Source: Takakia lepidozioides (taxonomy: Eukaryota > Streptophyta > Takakiopsida > Takakiales > Takakiaceae). From it: a DNA stretch of 64,000 bases. A program made the position numbers and the translations under genes. Positions 21,302-33,510 of the stretch are shown here, piece by piece. How positions within the stretch are numbered: position 1 is the first letter of the stretch; every line of letters starts with the position of its first letter. Where the stretch lies: NCBI GenBank assembly GCA_030704615.1, contig CM060732.1:3348001-3412000 (forward strand), written 5' to 3'. A model generated the notes under the pieces. The model saw nothing but the letters and a program-made list of their open reading frames with translations, searched no databases and was not told the DNA's origin.

Positions 21302-24223
21302 ATGGCTCCGAATTCCTACGCTATAGTTTGCTGTCCTCCGCAACTTGGGAGAGCCTGGATCCCAAACGAGGGAGGACTTTGCAGAGTGACTGAAACTTAC
21401 CTTTGTTCCAAATTCAAACTCAAACCGGGCACAGTTTATTTGGAAGAAGAAAGTAAGGATGTTCCTGGACAGGTTGACGAGACCATTGTCGTGCTAGGTA
21501 ACGACGGAGGTTGCGGAATCGAATGGCACGTTCCCCCATCAGACACCATCCTGTACCGAGCTGTGGGAATGCCCATTCCCTTTCCGAATCAGTCGCTGCC
21601 CACACCATCCACAAAGGAGTCCGGAAACCGAGAGGCGGCCACTGCCAATAGAGAGGTATGCAACGATAATCATTCCCGACCTGGACCGTCAGGACCCTCC
21701 ATAGCTTCTCGTGTGGACGTATTCGACATTTCCGACGAGGAAGATGATTGCATTGAGGTACCCATGTCCTCCACACGGTCGTTCAAATCCGGCATGGACG
21801 TCTCTGTAGATGCTACGCATGTGCCCTCGAGCATAACTCCAACCCGGTCCATTGTGCAGCTCCTACGACACATCACCTCGATGGTTCTCGCTCCGAGCTG
21901 GCTGCTCTCGACTATGCCAAATTCCCAGTCAGAAAGGTAACGTTTCTGCCTCCCGAAGTCGATGGCAATGTCATCTTCGAGTTTCCACCTGTTTCTTCGT
22001 CAAACAAAGCCTCCGGGATGTTAACAGACATGGATCGAAAGCATGACGGACACCCCTGGTGTGTGACGAAGACTAGTAGCACGAAAATTGCTGATGGTGT
22101 TCGTGTACGATATGTCCTCTGTGCGGGGAAGCTGAGGTGCCTCAATCCCACCTGCTTCCACTTTCTCTCCAAAGGAGGGCGGAGAAACGAGACGGATTGG
22201 ACTGGCACAACGCATCATCCATTCATTGTCTCCAGCCAAGCTCTTGCGGGTTCTTTCAAGTGTGCACATTGCAAAGAACCACCAACGTGCATGTCCATGT
22301 GCAGAGCCAAGCAATATTACGTTATCCATTTGCTCCCGGACTTGACTAGAGCTTGCATACACGTTGGGGTCCACTGCCACCCCTTGGCGAGAGGCAACAT
22401 GCGTGAGGCTGTGCAGGAAGCACACGACATCATAAAAGAGGAGGTGAAATTGAGCCCCGGAGCCAGACCAAAGCAGATTCAGCTGAAGGCAGCCCACAAG
22501 ATTGCTCTTGGCAAAATCATGTCTGAAGATGGTTCTGACCGAGAGCCCTTGACCGAAGACGAGATGCGTGACCTCTTGGAGTCCGTCTCGCACGTTTGTA
22601 GTCCGAATGTGCGGAATCACATCGTATCTTGCAAGCAGGAGTTCGGCAGGGGGTCGGACATGTACTCAATCCTGGAGGTGAAACGAATGACTGGATATGA
22701 CTACATCCAAGGTAGCAAGTTTCCAGGGCAAGGCAGCGAATCCGATCGTTGTTACATTTTCAAAATGTCGACGTGTGGGCCTGGGAGTGGAGTTGACTTG
22801 GTCACTCGCATGACAACTGGAAACTTGTCGAATGCTTGGGTGATGTTTGATCACATCAAGCGAATTACAAACCATCAGTGGGTGACTATGGGTGCGCATG
22901 TTTATGACTATCACTCCAAGAGGCTCATGACGATTGCAATCTGCGAGATGAAAGGGGAGGACACACAGTCCGAGATGCATCTGTGGGAGGGCATAAACGA
23001 GCAGATGGCAAGGGCGGGATTGCCAGAGCCCAATTTCAGGGGATTCATGGCAGACAACGCTCAGGCCAACTGGGCAGCGGTGCGGCGTGTGTACGGTGAG
23101 GACCCCAATGTTCCAATGGAGGGGAAAGAGAGATCCTGTGGATTCCATTGGATGCAGAGTCTATCCCACTACACTACCAAATTTGTTGCTAGCTCATTCC
23201 AGGCTGAACACCGTGTCCTTTGTACGGCGTGGAAGGATGCACCCACATTTGATGACGCGGAGGTTAAGTTTGCTATCATCGAGGCTTGGTGGAACACGTC
23301 AGGTGCAGTGGAGACAACCAATCTGGGAGCATTGCACAGCTGGTTGGGGTGGTGGCATTTTCGGTATCGACAGTTCGGACAGTACATGCGGGAGGTAGGC
23401 TGCTGTCATTTTCGTTCATTTGTCTTTCTGTTACGGACATTTCGATTGGTCCCTCACCATTGTTTGTGTCCTTCTAGGAGCGGTGCTTGGATTCCGACAC
23501 GGACATGCCGAACACGAATATGGCAGAATCGGTCCACTCCTCCTGGCGAGCGTCTTCTGCCGCACATCTGGTGGACGTAGTGACGGCCACAACGGAGGAC
23601 ATCGACAGAGCAATCATGCAGCAAGCCACGTACTACAAGTTCCTGAGCGGCAAACAATGGGGCTTTGGGCTGGACAGGGAGGAATTGTTGGTACGAACAG
23701 CTTCGAGGTCCAAGAATCCACTGAAATGGGCGACAGCATTGCGAGAGAAGATCAAAGGGACGCCTCTGCACCGAAGAGGTGAACACCTAGAGGGGGACGT
23801 CCGGACTCGCCCTGTCAGGCGGAGGATTGAAGAGGAACCCGGGTGCGAAGAGGATTCCTGGAGATCCGACAGGAACATTCGGACAGCACCTCGAGGAATG
23901 CACTTCGGATGAACTGTACAATCCAGAGCTCGATAGAAGTGCCCCCACCAGGATTCGGGCGTGTGTATCAGATGGCCACGACGGGCTCAGCTGTTCGCAA
24001 TGAGGTGTACACCATCACCATTTCAGAATTACCCACCTGCAATTGTACCGACTTCCAGATCATGGCAAACAAGGGGGCATCATACTGCCCTTGCAAGCAT
24101 TTGCACTACGTGTACCTAAAGAGACTCCGTTGTAATTCCACAACTCATCACTTCATACATGCACCAGGGTTGAGCCCCCAGGAGGTTCACACTCTTCTGA
24201 ATATGGATCCAGGGGACCAGTGA
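21302..24223 (+). pseudogene. MULE-like DDE transposase with SWIM zinc finger, copy 2
   Basis: Homologue of copy 1 on the opposite strand. Start set at ATG 21302, the last Met before homology with copy 1 begins near 21380. Order: CRVTETYLCSKFKLKPG; an acidic linker; the Cys/His domain (CAHCKEPP..CRAKQYYV, GVHCH); the DDE core (VMFDHIKRITN, GFMADNAQANWAAVRRVYG, SCGFHWMQSL); intron 23395-23477 (GT/AG); SDTDMPNTNMAES; and a SWIM finger CNC(15)CKH near 24034-24096. Breaks: one frameshift near 21865 and, at about 23905, a deletion of roughly 200 codons relative to copy 1 that also changes frame. The core from 22018 to 23394 is fully open, unlike copy 1. Confidence 0.8.
23395..23477 (+). other. Intron of transposase copy 2
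   Basis: 83 nt, donor GTAGGC and acceptor CTTCTAG, at the same protein position and phase as the intron at 6297-6382. The two introns share little sequence beyond the splice signals. Confidence 0.8.
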
Positions 24224-24808
24224 GCTTGGCTTGCGGTCCCAATACAATGGTACGCCCATCCTTTTCGGATAGTAGAACTGTACTGCTGCCAGTAGCTCAG
24301 ACTCTGGCCACAGAAAGGTCCGACATATGTCTTGCCTACCAGTAACCTGTTTTGCTCGAACTAAGATATTACTATATCGTTCACTTGTTTCCACGTGCAT
24401 GTATTTTTGTATGTTGGAGGGTTCATGTTTTTCTGCTTTCCGAAAACTTGCTTTCCTCATTCGACCTCCGACAAGGAAATGCGGCGCCGCATTTCCAAGT
24501 ATCGTCGTAGGTACTGGTAGAGGCGGCCTTCGCCAACACACAAACCGCTCCGAAATTTCGCACGTGCGAACCCTAATGCGGCACTTTATTTCCCAGTTCA
24601 GTTGCAAACCTTTCCCGCCAAATACCCGAAGAAGACAGAATTGTGAAGTACTGCAGACTGTATTGGTGCACTCCATTGGTTCAATCGCGGCAAAAGGGTC
24701 AGCTTCATTCCAATGTTAAGGCATGTAAAACCGCGGAATACTCTATACAGGCCAGTATGCGACGTCCTTTGCAGTGGTATACTGGATTTCCCGTTGCACG
24801 GTCACTTA
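24224..24808. other. 3' region of element 2
   Basis: No gene. One good palindrome at about 24476-24497 with a GGAAATGCGGC half-site, i.e. the P5 type, occupies the position corresponding to P2 in element 1. A diverged half-copy (AATGCGGCACTTTATTTCCC) lies near 24570-24595. Confidence 0.55.
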
Positions 24809-25064
24809 TTTCCATGAGCGGATCTATAAAAAACCATGAGCGGACTTGTTACTGACGACATATCTTGCCGCATTACATGATCTGGAAAGTCCAAAACGGC
24901 AAGGTCAAATAAAAAACTGTTATTTTAATACTTGTTTAATCTGCCGCATTTCCAAATTTGGAGAAGTCCGCTCATGAAATCCGCGTATCTTAGACTTCGG
25001 CTCACCGCTCATGCGGCTCATGCGGCTCATAGCTCATGGTTCATGGTTTCTGCTCATGAAATAG
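24809..25064. repeat. Right subterminal repeats and terminal repeat of element 2
   Basis: CATGAGCGG at 24813-24821 and 24835-24843, CCGCTCATG at 24968-24976 and 25005-25013, further GCGGCTCAT copies to 25030, then terminal GCTCATGAAATAG at 25052-25064. An AATAAA at 24908-24913 could serve the transposase transcript, although it lies far downstream of the stop. Confidence 0.65.
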
Positions 25065-25286
25065 TAAACCTCCTCCTTGGATGGGGGTCACCCGATTTTG
25101 GCACTACGCAAACACACGATTAACCCAATTTACCTCTCCCACTTTTATAAGCTAGCATGCATTCTACACACTAGCCAACCATACCATGCATCACCATTCC
25201 AAACAAAATAGGACGCACAACATTTGGAACCCATTTCCTTTATAACAAATTTTGTACATACAAGTTTTTGCAATCGGATTCCTGAG

Positions 25287-26775
25287 CTAGCTAAGCCGGG
25301 CTAAGCATGCATTTCCTCCCCCACGCTCCAAGGTTGATGTCCCCATCAACGCTTCTTCCGCTTTTGAGGTCGCCCTTCGAAAGCTGCAACCGCCTCGGAT
25401 GCGTTTCCCATTTGAGGCACGCCACCAAGATGCTTCCACATGATGATAGCCCTTCCATTTGACGAGATACTCCGTTTCTCGGTTCCTGAACCTCCTCGAC
25501 TGAAGTACTGCCTCCACCTCGTACTCAGGTTCATTTTCATGATCCAACAGCACACGTGGCGGACGCAACACTTGATGCCAATTTGGACGCGCTTCATCTT
25601 TGAAGTAAGGCTTCAAAAGGGAGACGTGAAATACTGGATGCACCTTGTTGTTTGCCGGCAGCTCCAATTCATACACATCCTCATTCATAACCTTCCGGAT
25701 GTGAAAGGGTCCCGCATACGGAGGTACGAATTTTGGACTCACTTCCGGAGATAGTCGGAAATTCTTGATGTTCAACCAGACCTCCGTGCCTACCTCAAAC
25801 TTCACTTCCCTCCGCTTCCGATTTGCCTGCCTTTCATACCGTTTCCTAGCTTTGGCAATGTTGTATTTTGCGAGCTTCAACAAACGCTCGCGTTCTTCCA
25901 GTACCGCCGCTACTGCCGGTTCCTCAACGTCCTGGGCGGCCCAACTTGTCGGCACCAGAGGTGCTTTTCCATAGACCAATACGAAAGGGGAAACTCCCGT
26001 TGCGGAGTGTTCTGTGGTATTATAACAGAACTCTACCGCGTCTAAGTGTTCCACCCAGTCTGATTGGTCTGCCGACACGTAATTCCGCAAGATCTGCTTC
26101 ACTACGGAATTCACTCTTTCCGTTTGGCCGTCCGTCGTAGGTCAGAAGGCGGTGCTCATCTTCAGCCTCATCCCCATCTTCTTCCAAAGTGTTCTCCAAA
26201 ATTTACTCGTAAACTTTGGATCGCGGTCCGAGACAATATCCTTCGGGACTCCATGATGCTTTAAGACGTGGGCGAAGTAAAGTCGCCCTGTCTCTTGCGC
26301 CGTTGCCGTCTCCTTGGTGGGGATGAAATGGCCCATTTTACTGAACCTATCCACCACCACCATGATTGCATCGAATCCTTTTGACAACGGCATAGCAGTC
26401 ATGAAATCCATCGAGACGCTTTCCCAAGTCCCCTCTGGAATCGGCAAGGGTTGAACAGCCCGCTTGCTTTTTGTACTCGCTCCGGTTTTGTTGGCATGTG
26501 GTGCATGTCTTGACATACTCCTCTGCCTCCTCCCTCAGTTTGGGCCAGAAATACTCTTTCTTCAAGAGTGCCGCAGTGCGCTTGGCTCCGCCGTGGCCCG
26601 CAAGCGGGCTATCATGGCATTCTCTCAAGAGGCTATCTCTGATCCCTCCCTTCGACACGTAGAGACGCTTTTGCATATACCGGAGCAGTCCATTTTGCAA
26701 GTGGAACTGCGATTTAACCCCCATCCTCAAGTCCTGCATCACGGACTTCGCCAGCTCATCTGTCGCGCACCTCAC
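25287..26775 (-). pseudogene. Element A integrase with chromodomain
   Basis: Integrase inserts the element's DNA copy into the genome. Minus-strand order: zinc-binding HDSPLAGH and CTTCQQ (near 26640-26500), catalytic Asp in SMDFMTAM, Asp in VSDRDPKF, TDGQTERVN (lost across a frame break near 26140), then GPFHIRKV and a C-terminal chromodomain (EYEVEAVLQSRRF, YLVKWKGYHHVEASW). The chromodomain places family G1 among the chromoviruses, whose chromodomain steers insertion to marked chromatin. Frame breaks near 26140 and 26450 inactivate it. The 26761 end is cut by element B. Confidence 0.85.
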
Positions 26776-27489
26776 TTCGGTAAACTCCCCTTCAAGTCAT
26801 AGTTACTCGCTTTGATGCGCGCGCCTGACTCCCAACCTGGCCGCCGGGCCAACTTGGAGTTTCGGCTGCTCACCGGGACATAACTGTCCCCTTTCGCTTC
26901 CCTCTAAAACCCTCCACCTAATTGGGACTAGGAGAATTCCCTTTGGTAGATGGCAGTCCGGAACAGCTCCCCACTCTTTGGTCGCTTTCCGGCTCGCTCG
27001 CTTACTCACTAGTTTTTGGTCACCAACGGGCTTGCACCGTTCTCGGGGTTACTACTCCCCTTATATATACTTCTGTAGCTGTCCGCGGGGGTCCACAACC
27101 AGCCATGCCATTTTATGGCGAAACCACCACGAAAACCCTCGACTCCCCGGTGGTGAGTCGCGGTGAGTCTTGGCCCGCTCACCACGGCCCCTATGGACCG
27201 TGATGAGTCCCAAGACTCCCCACGACTCCCACCACGAGGTCTCCGCCCCCATGGTGAGTCCTATGCCACCCCCACTAAGTCCCACTAAGCTACCACCACC
27301 CCTTGTGGAGCCACCCCCACCGCAACCCGGTGTGCGGGGCTCCACCTAGTGAGCGCCTCTGCTTCCCTGAGTGCCTTGGGCACTCAAGGGTGCTTCAACC
27401 CCCCTTACCTATCGCTGCCGCTGCCCCCACCACAGGGGCAGCCCTTCATGTGTCCCGACCCCCTGCCCTCAAGGCAAACGGTCGCGACA
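26761..27489 (-). repeat. 3' LTR of element B
   Basis: 729 bp, TGTCGCGCACC to CGCGACA on the plus strand. It contains the TATATATA promoter motif in reverse. The adjacent internal sequence begins CACACCCCTACCAACAGG, also found next to the LTR of element D. Confidence 0.9.
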
Positions 27490-28338
27490 CACACCCCTAC
27501 CAACAGGGAGTCGATGTCTTCATCGACTTGTCCATTTTGTAGAAAACGAACATCCAAGTTGTGGCGTCCCACATCAAGGAGTTTGTTTCTGTACCATGGC
27601 GTCCCATGGCAAAGAACCAAACCCCACACTTGACTCTACTCTCCACTAGCTAGTTCGGCCGACTTCCTCCAAGTCCCGGCCAAGGGTGGAGCCTCTCCAG
27701 CTCCTCCCAGTGCACTCTTCTTGGCCTACTTCAAGGCCAAGGAACGATCCTCCCCGAGGATCGAATCGCCTTACTGCAACAACATTGCTTGCGATCGCTC
27801 ATGATGCCGCTTTTGGCATCACCTTGAGCAAGGGTTCACCTGGAACCCTCTTTGACTAGGAAGATAACCTTGAACCAACCATGCGCCCCAATCACTACAA
27901 TTGGGTCCGCCTTGGAATGCTGGCCTGAGGTACGGGAACACGCGAAGCCGCACTACGACTTCGTCCCGAGGCTACACGATTATAGTACGTGAACGGAAGC
28001 ACGTAGCTTCCGCGTTAGCCCGCACTACAAGGCAACCCCCCGGTAGCGCAGTTATAGTACGCGCACGCGCCAGGTGCGCACTAGCACGCGAACTCCCAAA
28101 AGAAGGCGCAAGTTTCCTTGCCCCTTGGATGGGAGTCACCCGATTTTGGCACTGCGCAAACACACGATTAACCCAATTTACCTCTCCCATTTTGTAAGCT
28201 AGCATGCATTCTACACACTAGCCACCGCACCATGCATCACCATTCCAAACACAATAGGACGCACAATATTTGGAACCCATTTCCTTTATAACAAATTTTT
28301 GTACAATACAAGTTTTTGCAATCGGATTCCTGAGCTAG
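27490..28338 (-). other. 3' untranslated region of element B
   Basis: About 850 bp between the LTR and the end of the integrase frame, without a gene. The matching stretch of element D (40910-41815) is nearly the same and includes the repeated GCACTACAACTTCGTC and TATAGTACG words, which recur twice here as a short internal duplication around 27950-28060. Confidence 0.7.
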
Positions 28339-30530
28339 CTAAACCGGGTTAAGTATGCATTTCCTCTCCCACGCTCCAAGGTTGATGTCCCCATCAACGT
28401 TTCTTCCGCTTTTGAGGTCGCCCTTCGAACGCTGCAACTGCCTCGGATGCGTTTCCCATTTCTGAGGCACGCACCCAAGATGCCTCCACAAGATGATAGC
28501 CCTTCCATTTGACAAGATACTCCGTTTCTCGGTTCTTGAACCTCCTCGACTTAAGTATTGCCTCCACCTCGTACTCAGGTTCATTTTCATGATCCAACAG
28601 CATAGGTGGCGGACGCAACACTTGCTGCCGATTCGGACGTGCTTCATCTTTGAAGTAATGTCGCACACCTCGATTCGGTAAACTCCCCTTCAAGTCATAG
28701 TTACTCGCTTTGATGCGCGCGCCTGACTCCCAACCTGGCCGCCGGGCCAACTTGGAGTTTCGGCTGCTCACCGGGACATAACGGTCCCCTTCCGCTTCCC
28801 TCTAAACCCTCCACCTATTTGGGACTAGGAGAATTCCCTTTGGTAGATGGCAGTCCGGAACAGCTCCCCACTCTTGGTCGCTTTCCGGCTCGCCGCTTAC
28901 TCACTAGTTTTTGGTCACCAACGGGCTTGCACCGTTCTCGGGGTTACTACTCCCTATATATACTTCTGTAGCTGTCCGCGGGGGTTTCATAACCAGCCAT
29001 GCATTTTATGGCGAACCACCACGAAAAACCCTCGACTCCCGGTGGTGAGTCGCGGTGAGTCTTGGCCCACTCACCGCGGCCCAATGGACCGTGATGAGTC
29101 CCAAGACTCCCCACGACTCCCACCTCGAGGTCTCCACCCCATGGTGAGTCCTATGCCACCCCCACTAAGTCCCACTAAGCTACCACCACCCCTTGTGGAG
29201 CCACCTCCACCGCAACCCGGTGTGCGGGGCTCCACCTAGTGAGCGCCTCCGCCTCCTTGAGTGCCTTGGGCACTCAAGGGTGCTTCAGCCCCCCATACCT
29301 ATCGCTGCCGCTGCCCCACCACAGGGGCAGCCCTCATGTGTCCGACCCCCTGCCCTCAAGGCAAAGGGCCGCGACAAGTAAGGCTTCAAAAGGGAGACAT
29401 GGAATACTGGGTGCACCTTGCTGTTTACCGGCAGCTCCAATCATACACATCCTCATTCATAAACCCTCCGAATGCGAAAGGGACCCGCATACGGAGGTAC
29501 GAACTTCGGACTCACTTCCGGAGGTAGTCGAAAATTCTTGATGTTCAACCAGACCTCTGTGCCTGCCTCAAACTTCACTTCCCTCCGCTTCCGATTCGCC
29601 TGCCTTTCATACCGTTTCCTAGCTTTGGCAATGTTGTACTTTGCGAGCTTCAATAAACGCTCGCGTTCTTCCAGTACCGCCGCTACTGCCGGTTCCTCAA
29701 CGTCCTGGGCGGCCCAACTTGTCGGCACCAGAGGTGCTTTTCCATAGACCAACACAAAAGGGGAAACTCCCGTCGCGGAGTGTTCTGTGTTATTATAACA
29801 GAACTCTGCCGCGTCTAAGTGTTCCATCCAGTCTGATTGGTCTGCCGACACGTAATTCCGCAAGAATTGCTTCACTAAGGAATTCACTCTTTCCGTTTGG
29901 CCGTCCGTCGTAGGTCGGAAGGTGGTGCTCATCTTCAGCCCCGTCCCCATCTTCTTCCAAAGTGCTCTCCAGAATTTACTCGTAAACTTTGGATCGCGGT
30001 CCGAGACAATATCCTTCGGGACTCCATGATGCTTTAAGACGTGGGCGAAGTAAAGTCGCCCTGTCTCTTGCGCCGTTGCCGTCTCCTTGGTGGGGATGAA
30101 ATGGGCATTTTACTGAACCTATCTACCACCACCATGATTGCATCGAATCCTTTTGAGAGCAGCATAGCAGTCATGAAATCCATCGAGACGCTTTCCCAAG
30201 TCCCTCTGGAATCGGCAAGGGTTGTAACAGCCCCGCTGCTTTTTGTACTCGCTCCGGTTTTGTTGGCATGTGGTGCATGTCTTGACATACTCCTCTGCCT
30301 CCTCCCTCAGTTGGGGCCAGAAATACTCTTTCTTCAAGAGTGCCGCAGTGCGCTTGGCTCCACGTGGCCCGCAAGCGGGCTATCATGGCATTCTCTCAAG
30401 AGACTATCCCTGATCCCTCCCTTCGGCACGTAGAGACGCTTTTGCTTATACCGGAGCAGTCCATTCTGCAAGTGGAACTGCGATTTAACCCCCATCCTCA
30501 AGTCCTGCATCACGGACTTCGCCAGCTCAT
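28339..30530 (-). pseudogene. Element B integrase, split by solo LTR C
   Basis: Pieces 28339-28658 (chromodomain end) and 29377-30530 (integrase core and zinc-binding region) form one reading region when the LTR is ignored. Recognisable are EYEVEAILKSRRF and YLVKWKGYHLVEASW, the SADQSDWMEHLDAAEFCYNN segment, TDGQTERVN, VSDRDPKF and CTTCQQ. Frameshifts occur near 29460, 29950, 30110 and 30230. The same domain order as element D's open frame confirms identity. Confidence 0.85.
28659..29376 (-). mobile_element. Solo LTR C inside element B
   Basis: 718-bp G1 LTR flanked by exact 5-bp duplications AGTAA (28654-28658 and 29377-29381). The empty site is preserved in elements A (near 25605) and D (near 42080). 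It is the youngest layer of the nest: LTR in B, B in A. Confidence 0.95.
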
Positions 30531-33480
30531 CCTTCCGACAAGCCTTCCGGATCTTCCCTTGGAGTGCCGTCTCGCCCTGTACACCAACAAGAGCTGTTGT
30601 TTTCTACTTAAAGCATCGGCCACCACATTGTCCCGTCCCGGTTTGTACTGGATATCCACGTCGAACACTGCCAAAGTATCTTGCCACCTAAGTTGTTTTG
30701 GGACAACTTGGGCTGCGTGGCAAAATACTTCACTGTGACATTGTCCGTGAACACCTTCACTGGGTTGGAACCAACATAGTGGCGCCAGAGCTCAAGGCAA
30801 TGCACCACCGCCTTCATCTCTTTTTCGTGCGTTGGCCACCGTCGCTCCACTTCATTCAATTTCTTACTTTCGTAAGCCACTGGACGTCCATCTTGCATAA
30901 GTACACCCCAATTGCGAAGTCCGATGCATCTGTATGAATCTCAAACGGACAATCGAACTCCGGGATTTTCAAGACTGGAGCTTCCGTCATCCGTTGCTTC
31001 AATTCAGCAAAAGCTTGGCCACAAAATGTGTTCCATACCCAGACTTTGGATTTATACAGAAGGTCCGACAGCGGCCCCGCGATCCTGGCAAAATTTCTCA
31101 CATACTTCGGTAATAGGAGGCGAGTCCTAGGAAGGATCGCACTCCCGGGACCGAAGTCGGAGGCTCCCAGTCCAAGATCCCCTCACCTTTCTGTCATCCA
31201 TTTTGATCCCATCCTGTGTAATCACATGCCCCAAGAACTCCACTTTTGTGACCCCGAATTCGCACTTTGAAGCTTTGGCATACAGCTTCCCTTCTCGCAA
31301 TTTCTGGAACACCCTTTTGAGATGCTCCAGGTGCTCCTCCTTTGTTTCGAGTACACCAAGATGTCGTCGATGTACACGATCACAAAGTCATCCAACCACT
31401 CCTGGAAAAGGCTGTTCATCAGCGTGCTAAATGTCGCTGGTGCATTGGTGAGCCCAAAAGGCATCACCAAGAACTCATATGAACCATACCTTGTCCTGCA
31501 CGCGGTCTTCTCCTCATCTCCTTCTGCCACCCGAATTTGGTGATAGCCGGAGCGCAAGTCGATCCGGCTAAAATACTTCGCTCCTGCCAACCGATCGAAG
31601 AGGTCGTCGATCCTTGGCAAATGGTACCGGTTTTTGATAGTCACCTTATTCAGAGCCCTGTAATCGACACACATCCGCAGCGTCCCATCCTTCTTGTCCG
31701 CAAATAGCACCGGGCTCCGTAAGGTGACTTACTCGGCCGGATGTACCCCTTTGACATAGATCCTTGAGATGAGTCTTCAGCTCGACCAACTCTTTGTGGC
31801 TCAACCGGTAGGGCGCCTTGGCAGGCGGTTCCGATCCCGGTATCACCTCAATCTTGTGGTCAACTCCTCTTCGCGGTGGCAAGCCGCTTGGTAAATCCTC
31901 GGCATCACATCCTGGTATTTCTCCAAAATCCCCTTGATCCAATCTGGGCTCGGCTCCCCATCGCCTTCTCCTTTCACTTCTCTAATGTAAAGCAAAAACT
32001 GGGACTCGTGTGCCTCCTCCACGGCCCACTCCTTTGCTGACAGAAGGTTTATTCGCCCTCCCAGATTTGGGCGTTTCCGACACTCGTAAAACCTCGCCAC
32101 CATTCCCACATGGCAGCGTGACTACTCTCTTGCGGCCATCTATGACCGCTCCGGATTTGCTCAAAAAGGTCATCCCTAAAATGAGATCCACTCCATCGAT
32201 CTCGCAGATAGTGAAGTTCTCACGTCCCTCCCAACTCCCCAGTTGAAGAGGAACATCAAACGCCAACCTTGTCGCCAACTGAGGTTCTCCTTTGGCAGAG
32301 CGCACCTCAACAGAGATCCCCACGTCACTTGTCGGGAGTCCCAACTTTCGCGCCGCCACCGGCGTCATGAAGGAGTGCGACGCTCCTGTGTCCACCAACA
32401 ACGACACGTTAGTTCCGGATATTATCCCATCCACGAACAATAACTGACTCCCTTTACGCAGGGCGCCAGTTTCCTGATACAACTCACAAGAATAGTTGCC
32501 TACCTTGCAAGTCCTGGCGACTACCGCTTCCACCAAACGACTGATGGTATCTTCCGACAGCTCCGTGGTCGCCCGAGTCATGTTCAATTGCCGGGGCTTC
32601 GTGCACTTCTTGGCCATGTGCCCGGGTCCCCCAATTGAAACACACTCCATCAAAGGTCGCCTTCTGTCCGCCATAAGCCGCTCCCCCGCGTTTCCTTTCG
32701 AAGCACCGGGTCCGCCTTGAGTGTGAAGGACCTCCCTTCGATTTCCACGTGCCATTTCCCGCCACAAAGTTGAAGACCATTTCTGGTTCTGCCATGTCCG
32801 CGACTTCGAGCAACAACTTATTGAAAGCCTGGACATACCCCCGAATGTCATCTGTTTGCTTCAAATTCCTCATCTTGTCCCGGGCAAGCCAGGATGCGTT
32901 GAGGGGCACAAACTGTCTCTTCATCAATTCCTTGAACCCACTCCAATTCAAGGTTTCCGGGATTGGGCCTCGGTCGTGAAGGCGTTTCTGCCACCATGTT
33001 GAGCATAGCCCCTCAAATAGGTGGGAGCCACTTCCACCCGATCTCGTCACTCAACTTGGCCGCCCGGAAGTACTGCTCTAGCTCCAGGAGCCAGGTGGTT
33101 GAGTGCCTTCCGGTTTCGAACGCCCTCGAAGGTGCCGGGTTCCTTAGGCTTCACCTTAACTTTGCCTTAGTGGAAGTGGCATTAGCCGCCTTCAACACGT
33201 CTTTCAACGTCCCGCAAACTGCGCCAAAACCCTTCCCAAAAGGCTGCGGCATGGGAGGCATCTCTTGGTTTGTTGGAGCTCTCAAGGATCTCGGGCTCCG
33301 ACTCCTCGGATTCCTTCCGCTCCTGAGCGGCCTCGTTTTCGGAAACATTCATCGCTTCCTCAAACGGCCGCCTCGGTGACACGTCGCCCCCATCGGGCTC
33401 ACCGGGGATTATCATCTTTGGGCCGTTCCGCTTTCGCTTCGGCTTGCCCGACCCCATGATGAGGCCAATCCAAGGACGAT
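30531..33480 (-). pseudogene. Element B gag, protease, reverse transcriptase and RNase H
   Basis: Minus strand from 33457: gag beginning MGSGKPKRKRNGPKM with an acidic linker; the capsid-like segment; a zinc knuckle damaged to CVSIGGPGHMAKKC (32645-32600); protease with LLVDTGASHSFM near 32400; RT with [15 protein letters not shown] and catalytic YIDD near 31375; RNase H with ALKIPEFDCPFEIHTDAS. At least six frameshifts, mostly single-base losses. The region contains a gag deletion between about 32750 and 32760 relative to element A, which keeps the RRKLEEKPPKTLNEAIERAE segment. Confidence 0.85.
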
Positions 33481-33497
33481 CGCGTACTGAACTCTAA

Positions 33498-33508
33498 GCT
33501 TGATACCA
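33498..33508 (-). promoter_or_regulatory. Degenerate primer binding site of element B
   Basis: GCT-TGATACCA next to the 5' LTR: the initiator-Met-tRNA site seen intact in element A with two bases lost. Reverse transcription from this copy would probably be impaired. Confidence 0.7.
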
Positions 33509-33510
33509 AA

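Larger units (their letters stand above)
19430..25064. mobile_element. Element 2: related DNA transposon, right part
   Basis: Contains palindrome array P5, transposase copy 2, one isolated palindrome and a right end (GCTCATGAAATAG, 25052-25064) identical to that of element 1, with CATGAGCGG-type subterminal repeats. The transposase stop lies 841 bp from this end against 777 bp in element 1. By analogy its ParB/methyltransferase-like partner should lie to the left on the minus strand, but that half is absent. The stated left boundary is only the start of the palindrome array. The bases after the right end are TAA. Confidence 0.65.

Noticed and set aside
1-24500. CRISPR array
   Set aside because: Repeats are palindromic with related, variable-length spacers in a eukaryotic retrotransposon context, with no cas genes.
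27943-28090. tRNA or small RNA gene suggested by repeated TATAGTACG words
   Set aside because: No cloverleaf can be drawn and the stretch is part of the G1 3' untranslated region in two elements.
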